Of a stretch of 64,000 nt of DNA, positions 59,933 to 64,000 are shown piece by piece. Source of the stretch: Aquibium pacificus (GTDB lineage Bacteria > Pseudomonadota > Alphaproteobacteria > Rhizobiales > Rhizobiaceae); contig NZ_JBDPGJ010000001.1 of NCBI RefSeq assembly GCF_040839445.1, positions 868,001 to 932,000 on the forward strand, read 5' to 3'. A model generated the notes under the pieces. The model was not told the DNA's origin. It saw only the letters and a list, made by a program, of their open reading frames with translations, and did not search any database. Position 1 is the stretch's first letter, and every line of letters begins with the position of its first letter. A program made the translations under genes and the position numbers.

Positions 59933-60904
59933 ATGATACGTTCCGTCGTATGCGGCGTGGGTTCCGCATTGCCCCGCCGCGTCATGCGCAACGCCGATTT
60001 CGAAGGCATCATGGAAACGTCCGATGCCTGGATCGTGCAAAGGACCGGCATCAAGCAGCGCCACATCGCCGACGACACCGAGACGACGGCGTCGCTGGGA
60101 GAGGCGGCTGCGCGGGCTGCCCTGAAATCGGCCGGCATGACGCCGGACGACATCGACCTGATCGTGCTCGCCACATCGACCCCCAACCGCACCTTCCCGG
60201 CCACCTCTGTGGAGATCCAGGAACGGCTCGGCATGCACCATGGCTTCGCCTTCGACATGCAGGCCGTCTGCAGCGGCTTCGTCTATGCGATGACGACGGC
60301 CGATCTCTACATCCGCGGCGGCCATGCCAGGCGCGTCCTGGTGATCGGCTCGGAGACCTTCTCGCGTATCCTGGACTGGACCGACCGCTCGACTTGTGTC
60401 CTGTTCGGAGATGGCGCGGGCGCGGTCATCCTCGGGGCGGCCGAAGGCAGCGGGACGATCCAGGACCGCGGCATGCTCGCCGCCAGCCTGAGGTCCGACG
60501 GATCGCACCAGGAAAAGCTCTATGTCGATGGCGGTCCCTCCACGACCGGCACCGTCGGGCACCTGCGCATGGAAGGACGCGAGGTCTTCAAGCACGCGGT
60601 CGCCATGATCACTGACGTGGTGGAGGCGACGTTCGAAGCCGGTGGCATCACCGCCGACGATCTCGACTGGTTCGTTCCGCACCAGGCTAACAAGCGGATC
60701 ATCGACGCCTCGGCCAAGAAACTCGGGATCGCGGAGGAAAAGGTGGTGATCACCGTCCACCTCCACGGAAACACGTCGGCCGCCTCCGTCCCGCTCGCGC
60801 TCAGCGCGGCGGTGGAGGACGGGCGCATCAAGAAGGGCGATCTGGTCCTGCTCGAAGCCATGGGAGGCGGCTTCACCTGGGGTGCCGTCCTCGTTCGCTG
60901 GTAA
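59933..60904 (+). CDS. fabH: 3-oxoacyl-ACP synthase III
   Basis: A 323-residue condensing enzyme starting fatty acid synthesis from acetyl-CoA and malonyl-ACP. The catalytic triad is visible: Cys in DMQAVCSGFVYAM, His in WFVPHQANKRIID, Asn in HGNTSAASVPLALSA. ATG 59933 gives the standard MIRSVVCGVGSALP start. The plsX-fabH-ihfA-merR order is conserved in alphaproteobacteria. Confidence 0.96.
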   Translation: MIRSVVCGVGSALPRRVMRNADFEGIMETSDAWIVQRTGIKQRHIADDTETTASLGEAAARAALKSAGMTPDDIDLIVLATSTPNRTFPATSVEIQERLGMHHGFAFDMQAVCSGFVYAMTTADLYIRGGHARRVLVIGSETFSRILDWTDRSTCVLFGDGAGAVILGAAEGSGTIQDRGMLAASLRSDGSHQEKLYVDGGPSTTGTVGHLRMEGREVFKHAVAMITDVVEATFEAGGITADDLDWFVPHQANKRIIDASAKKLGIAEEKVVITVHLHGNTSAASVPLALSAAVEDGRIKKGDLVLLEAMGGGFTWGAVLVRW

Positions 60905-60936
60905 CGCTTGGTTAGGCTTTCTGGCCAAGCTAGTCC

Positions 60937-60965
60937 TTGACCTCTCCCGGTCGATTTCCTAACGT
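60937..60965 (+). promoter_or_regulatory. Putative ihfA promoter
   Basis: TTGACC (60937-60942) and TAACGT (60960-60965) are separated by exactly 17 bases, 46 bases before the ihfA ATG. This is a consensus match only. An alternative -10, TATAAG, lies further downstream. Confidence 0.45.
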
Positions 60966-61011
60966 TCCAGCCTATTGTATAAGCTAACTTTTTTCGAAGA
61001 TCGGACGGACG

Positions 61012-61341
61012 ATGGGGGGAAAGACTCTTACGCGCGCCGACTTGGCCGAGTCCGTCTACCGGAAAGTCGGGCTGTCGCGCACCGAATCCGCTCAACTCGT
61101 CGAGATGGTCCTCAACGAGATCTGCGAGGCGATCGTGATGGGAGAGACGGTGAAGCTCTCTTCCTTCGCCACCTTCCAGGTGCGCGAAAAGAACGAGCGG
61201 ATCGGGCGCAATCCCAAGACGGGCGAGGAAGTGCCGATCCTGCCGCGCAAGGTGATGACCTTCAAGGCCTCGAACGTGTTGAAGAACCGCATCCTGCAGG
61301 CACACAAGAAGGCCAAGGATAAGAACAAAGACGGGAAATAA
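61012..61341 (+). CDS. ihfA: Integration host factor alpha subunit
   Basis: A 109-residue HU/IHF-family DNA-bending protein, slightly longer than E. coli IhfA because of a Lys-rich tail (AHKKAKDKNKDGK). KTLTRADLAESVYRKVGLSR, then VKLSSFATFQVREKNERIGR and NPKTGEEVPILPRKVMTFKA include the Pro-containing beta arm that intercalates in DNA. Position after fabH is conserved. Confidence 0.95.
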   Translation: MGGKTLTRADLAESVYRKVGLSRTESAQLVEMVLNEICEAIVMGETVKLSSFATFQVREKNERIGRNPKTGEEVPILPRKVMTFKASNVLKNRILQAHKKAKDKNKDGK

Positions 61342-61458
61342 GTCTCGCCCTCTAACGCATTGCCGAGGTGACCGGGCTGTGTTCCACGGTTCGCGGGCTT
61401 GAACACTGCGCTGCAAAGCGCTCGAATGGGCGCGAATCGAATTCTGCGAGGGACTCCC

Positions 61459-61992
61459 ATGGACAAGAGCCCTGATGCGTTCCGTACCATCAGCGAAGTT
61501 GCCGAAGACCTCGACCTGCCGCAGCACGTGCTGCGCTTCTGGGAAACCCGATTCACGCAGATAAAGCCGCTGAAGCGCGGCGGCGGACGTCGCTACTATC
61601 GCCCGCAGGACGTCGAGCTGATCAAGGGCATCAAGGCGATGCTCTACGACCAGGGCTATACGATCAAGGGGGTCCAGAAACTCCTGCGCGAGAACGGCAA
61701 CCAGTTCGTCTCGGCGATCGGGGCAGGGGACATGGCAGCCGTCGACGCGATCATGCAGCGCAAGCAGGCCGCCGGGCCGGCCGGCCAAGCCTCCCGTCAG
61801 AACGACGACGAAGTGCTGCTCGGAGAGCCGAAAGTGCGACCGAGCCGCCGCTTCTTCGGTCTGGGCAAGGCGGAGGAGGACGGTCCAGTGGCAGCCGGCG
61901 AGAACAGGCTGTCCCGCGACAACCGAGCCCTGTTGCAGGAGGCCCTGTTCGACCTCCTGGAATGCAAGAGGTTACTCGATCAGGTTCGTTAG
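61459..61992 (+). CDS. MerR-family transcriptional regulator
   Basis: A 177-residue regulator with an N-terminal MerR winged helix (AFRTISEVAEDLDLPQHVLR, FWETRFTQIKPLKRGGGRRY, YRPQDVELIKGIKAMLYDQG, YTIKGVQKLLREN). The C-terminal half is variable and ends NRALLQEALFDLLECKRLLD. The conserved location after ihfA is well known, but the target is not. ATG 61459 gives a standard MerR start; the open frame upstream lacks support. Confidence 0.92.
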   Translation: MDKSPDAFRTISEVAEDLDLPQHVLRFWETRFTQIKPLKRGGGRRYYRPQDVELIKGIKAMLYDQGYTIKGVQKLLRENGNQFVSAIGAGDMAAVDAIMQRKQAAGPAGQASRQNDDEVLLGEPKVRPSRRFFGLGKAEEDGPVAAGENRLSRDNRALLQEALFDLLECKRLLDQVR

Positions 61993-62014
61993 CCGAGGCT
62001 TACTGAAGAGGCCA

Positions 62015-62416
62015 TCAGTCGTCGTTGGCCGCGTTCAGGTTCTCCGGCCTGATCCCATGCTCCGCGGGCCGCTGCTGCAAGGCCTTGGAGAGCACGAGGC
62101 GCCGTGACTTCACCAGAGGCGCGACAGCCAAGCGCACGCGCTGGAGCCGCGGGTTGTTCTCGTGTGATTCCACGGCAGAATAGCTGGCATAGTACTCGCT
62201 CACGATGATCCTGTTCGGAATGGGCGCTCCGCTGCGCTCCACCGGCTTCAGAACCTCGAAACGGAGACAGCCTGGTTCCTCCTCCAGCGTCCGGCGCGCA
62301 TGGTCCCTGATGATTTGAAGAAACTCATCCTCGCGGCCATCCTCGGTCTCGTATTCGACGATGATGCTGAATTCTTCCACGTCGCGCTCCCCTCCGCCTG
62401 ACGGCTTCTTGTACAT
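62015..62416 (-). CDS. Antibiotic biosynthesis monooxygenase-like (ABM) protein
   Basis: A 133-residue protein with a ferredoxin-like ABM domain: FSIIVEYETEDGREDEFLQI, RDHARRTLEEEPGCLRFEVL and NRIIVSEYYASYSAVESHEN. Family members include small quinol monooxygenases and haem-degrading enzymes. The C-terminal 40 residues (RRLVLSKALQQRPAEHGIRP) are unusual for the fold. It converges with merR. Confidence 0.82.
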   Translation of the reverse strand: MYKKPSGGGERDVEEFSIIVEYETEDGREDEFLQIIRDHARRTLEEEPGCLRFEVLKPVERSGAPIPNRIIVSEYYASYSAVESHENNPRLQRVRLAVAPLVKSRRLVLSKALQQRPAEHGIRPENLNAANDD

Positions 62417-62485
62417 CCCTTACGGCCGAACGCGAAACGCTCGTTCCGCGTTCCGTCCGCATGCCGATAGTGGACATGCGGTTCC

Positions 62486-63250
62486 CTAGCGGGGACGGCG
62501 GACCAGGTTGAGGTATGTGGGATCGAAATCGGCGAGCCGTGCGAGACCATCCCAGTCGTGGACGATCACCTGATTTCCCTGCCAAGTGACGTGGCCGCTG
62601 GCCCGGAGTTCCTGGATGGTCCTGTTGGTGTGGACGATCGACAGTCCGACGAGATCCGCCACTTCCGATTGGGTGACGGGGAAATCGAAAGCCCGGTCCT
62701 TGACCTGGCCCACGACGTCGAGCCGGCAGTAGACTTCGCAGACCAGATAGGCGATGTGCCGCAACGGGTCCATCCGGCCCATGCATGCGATCCAGTTGCG
62801 CTGGATCGCCGCGTCGATCGCGACGGTCATGAAGAGGAGGCGCCCCAGGTGAGGAAATTCGGCCGCGATGCGGCGCACTTCCGAGTGCGGTGCAAACGCC
62901 ATCCTACAGGGCGCCAGCGCCATGACTGCATGATCCATCACCTTGAGAAGCAGGCCGTGCAGGTCGACGAAATCGCCCGGAACGTGGACGGCCGTCAGTT
63001 GCCTGTTCCCGTTCGCAAGCTGCCTGCTACGGGCAGCCAGGCCTTCCACCAGAAGGCAGCTTTCCGTCGGCTCCGATCGTTCCGGGATGATCTCGTCCCC
63101 GTCGCCGTAGCTGCGCTGCCGCCACGAGAGACTTTCGAGCGCCTTCCGCTCCGCGACGGAAAGCTCGTCACGCCGCTCGAGCATGGAGAATAGCGCTTCA
63201 GGGATGAAGTTTTCCAATCCTGCCAGCTCCGGATGCCTGTTGCCCAACAA
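62486..63250 (-). CDS. Crp/Fnr-family transcriptional regulator
   Basis: A protein of about 254 residues with an N-terminal cyclic-nucleotide-binding-type domain (YGDGDEIIPERSEPTESCLL, VHVPGDFVDLHGLLLKVMDH) and a C-terminal winged helix (FPVTQSEVADLVGLSIVHTN, RTIQELRASGHVTWQGNQVI). It lacks the N-terminal Cys cluster of oxygen-sensing Fnr. The frame starts at TTG 63250; an ATG at 63184 is possible but lacks a ribosome site. It has no obvious operon partner. Confidence 0.88.
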   Translation of the reverse strand: MLGNRHPELAGLENFIPEALFSMLERRDELSVAERKALESLSWRQRSYGDGDEIIPERSEPTESCLLVEGLAARSRQLANGNRQLTAVHVPGDFVDLHGLLLKVMDHAVMALAPCRMAFAPHSEVRRIAAEFPHLGRLLFMTVAIDAAIQRNWIACMGRMDPLRHIAYLVCEVYCRLDVVGQVKDRAFDFPVTQSEVADLVGLSIVHTNRTIQELRASGHVTWQGNQVIVHDWDGLARLADFDPTYLNLVRRPR

Positions 63251-63369
63251 CGGTCACGCTCGTTCCCTGCCGGATTTCGGGCCGGATTTCGTTAATATAT
63301 GACATAGCGGGAACAACTTAGTCGACCTGCCGTTCTGAGCCAGCGGCAATGAAGTGCGCCGGGAGAGCC

Positions 63370-63606
63370 ATGCCCCGCTTCTTTTTCCACCTGACCGGAG
63401 AACGGACGAGACGGGATGAGGACGGGTTCGAATTCCCCGATCGGCATGCTGCGTGGACCGAGGCCGTGCGAACCTGCGGCGAGATGATTCGCGACCAGTA
63501 CCGGACCCTGGAGCCGGCACGGGCCTGGGAAATGGAAGTGCTCGACGAAAACGGCCGGCGGATATTCAGCCTTAGCTTTGGTGGAAGCGCCGACGAAAGG
63601 CCCTGA
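63370..63606 (+). CDS. DUF6894-like small protein
   Basis: A 78-residue protein starting MPRFFFHLTGERTRRDEDGF, an N-terminus widespread in small rhizobial proteins of this family, followed by HAAWTEAVRTCGEMIRDQYR and a C-terminal ENGRRIFSLSF strand. ATG 63370 follows GGGAGAG. The function is unknown. Confidence 0.8.
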   Translation: MPRFFFHLTGERTRRDEDGFEFPDRHAAWTEAVRTCGEMIRDQYRTLEPARAWEMEVLDENGRRIFSLSFGGSADERP

Positions 63607-63814
63607 CCCGGTTTATCCAGAGGGGCCACGAGCGTACAGGAGTTCCCAATTCTTCCTGGACCTCTCGCCATCTCTGTGTGGAACTCGTCCGCACCCGCCT
63701 GGGTTTAATATTCACTGTGGCTGAATTGGCCCAACAACGCACTGCTGCAGTCGCGCCGCAGCGCAGGTCGTTGCGGCGCGTCCTTTTCGGCGTGCTCCGT
63801 TGCCGCTCATGGGT

Positions 63815-64000
63815 CTAACGTGGCCGAAGGAGTGACCCCATCCGCCTCGTGGCGAGCGCATAGCCCTCTACTCCGAATCCGGCGATGACGCCGTCCGCCC
63901 TCTGCGACACGAAGGAGTGATGCCGGAAGCTCTCTCGCTTGTGAATATTAGAGATATGGACTTCCAGGACGGGTCCTTCAAACGCGTTCAGCGCGTCGAG
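63815..64000 (-). CDS. aroQ: Type II 3-dehydroquinate dehydratase, C-terminal part
   Basis: The minus strand from the right edge encodes 61 residues: LDALNAFEGPVLEVHISNIH, then KRESFRHHSFVSQRADGVIA and GFGVEGYALATRRM. The EVHISNIH block with RESFRHHS is the type II dehydroquinase signature, containing the conserved His and Arg of the active site. The N-terminus lies outside the window. It acts in the shikimate pathway, or in quinate catabolism, which would feed protocatechuate. The stop (TAG) is at 63815-63817. Confidence 0.9.
   Translation of the reverse strand, partial: LDALNAFEGPVLEVHISNIHKRESFRHHSFVSQRADGVIAGFGVEGYALATRRMGSLLRPR

Noticed and set aside
61993..62014. tRNA gene expected by some after merR in rhizobia
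   Set aside because: Only 22 bases separate merR from the convergent gene, too short for a tRNA; no cloverleaf was seen elsewhere either.

Overview
The window looks like chromosomal DNA of a high-GC alphaproteobacterium of the order Hyphomicrobiales, most likely the Phyllobacteriaceae (Mesorhizobium/Aquamicrobium/Nitratireductor relatives). This rests on the housekeeping order glyA - hypothetical - nrdR - ribD - ribE - ribH - nusB - hppA - bamE - cytochrome bc1 chaperone - DUF177 - plsX - fabH - ihfA - merR, the ldtR/ldtP pair, a Mg-type HemB and rhizobial-style pca genes. No rRNA, tRNA, CRISPR array or intact insertion sequence was found.

Region 1 (1-23.6 kb) is an accessory aromatic-catabolism block. 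It starts with the tail of an NMT1-type ABC transporter, a transglutaminase-like protein, a cold-shock protein and a desaturase. Next come pobR/pobA and pcaC-pcaH-pcaG-pcaB-MFS, which feed 4-hydroxybenzoate through protocatechuate into the ortho-cleavage pathway (pcaD and pcaIJF are not here). A partial phenylacetate set follows: paaZ, paaI, paaK, a PaaR-type TetR regulator and a PaaX repressor, plus a cytochrome P450. The ring-activating paaABCDE genes are elsewhere or absent. An amidohydrolase, acetoacetyl-CoA ligase and an EamA exporter complete the block. Three type II toxin-antitoxin loci sit among these genes: a RelB antitoxin with a dead relE remnant between pcaH and pcaG, a HigBA-like pair between the P450 and paaZ, and brnTA next to the acetoacetyl-CoA ligase.

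Region 2 (23.6-36.4 kb) holds bpt, an RDD protein, sthA, a DUF3095 protein, a FecR/CHASE2-cyclase operon, a serine hydrolase, hemB, a 3-hydroxyisobutyryl-CoA hydrolase-like gene, a small membrane protein, ldtR and ldtP.

Region 3 (36.4-41.6 kb) is the most unusual part. A small YcaO-family enzyme is divergent from a 99-residue protein that resembles a nitrile-hydratase-type RiPP leader and ends in an RGCGR tail. A nucleotidyl cyclase-TPR protein follows the small gene, and a second cyclase-TPR protein converges on it. I propose this as a candidate undescribed minimal YcaO/RiPP cassette.

Region 4 (41.7-53.2 kb) is the housekeeping cluster glyA to hppA. It is interrupted between glyA and nrdR by an AT-rich DUF262/DUF1524 (GmrSD-like) gene that lies directly behind a 185-bp mosaic of hairpins with short terminal inverted repeats.

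Region 5 (53.2-64 kb) has a NarL-type response regulator and a 7TM-DISM histidine kinase flanking a cysteine-rich secreted protein made of two tandem repeats. Then come bamE, the bc1 chaperone, DUF177, plsX, fabH, ihfA and merR, followed by an antibiotic-biosynthesis-monooxygenase-like protein, a Crp/Fnr regulator, a DUF6894 protein and the 3' part of aroQ at the right edge.
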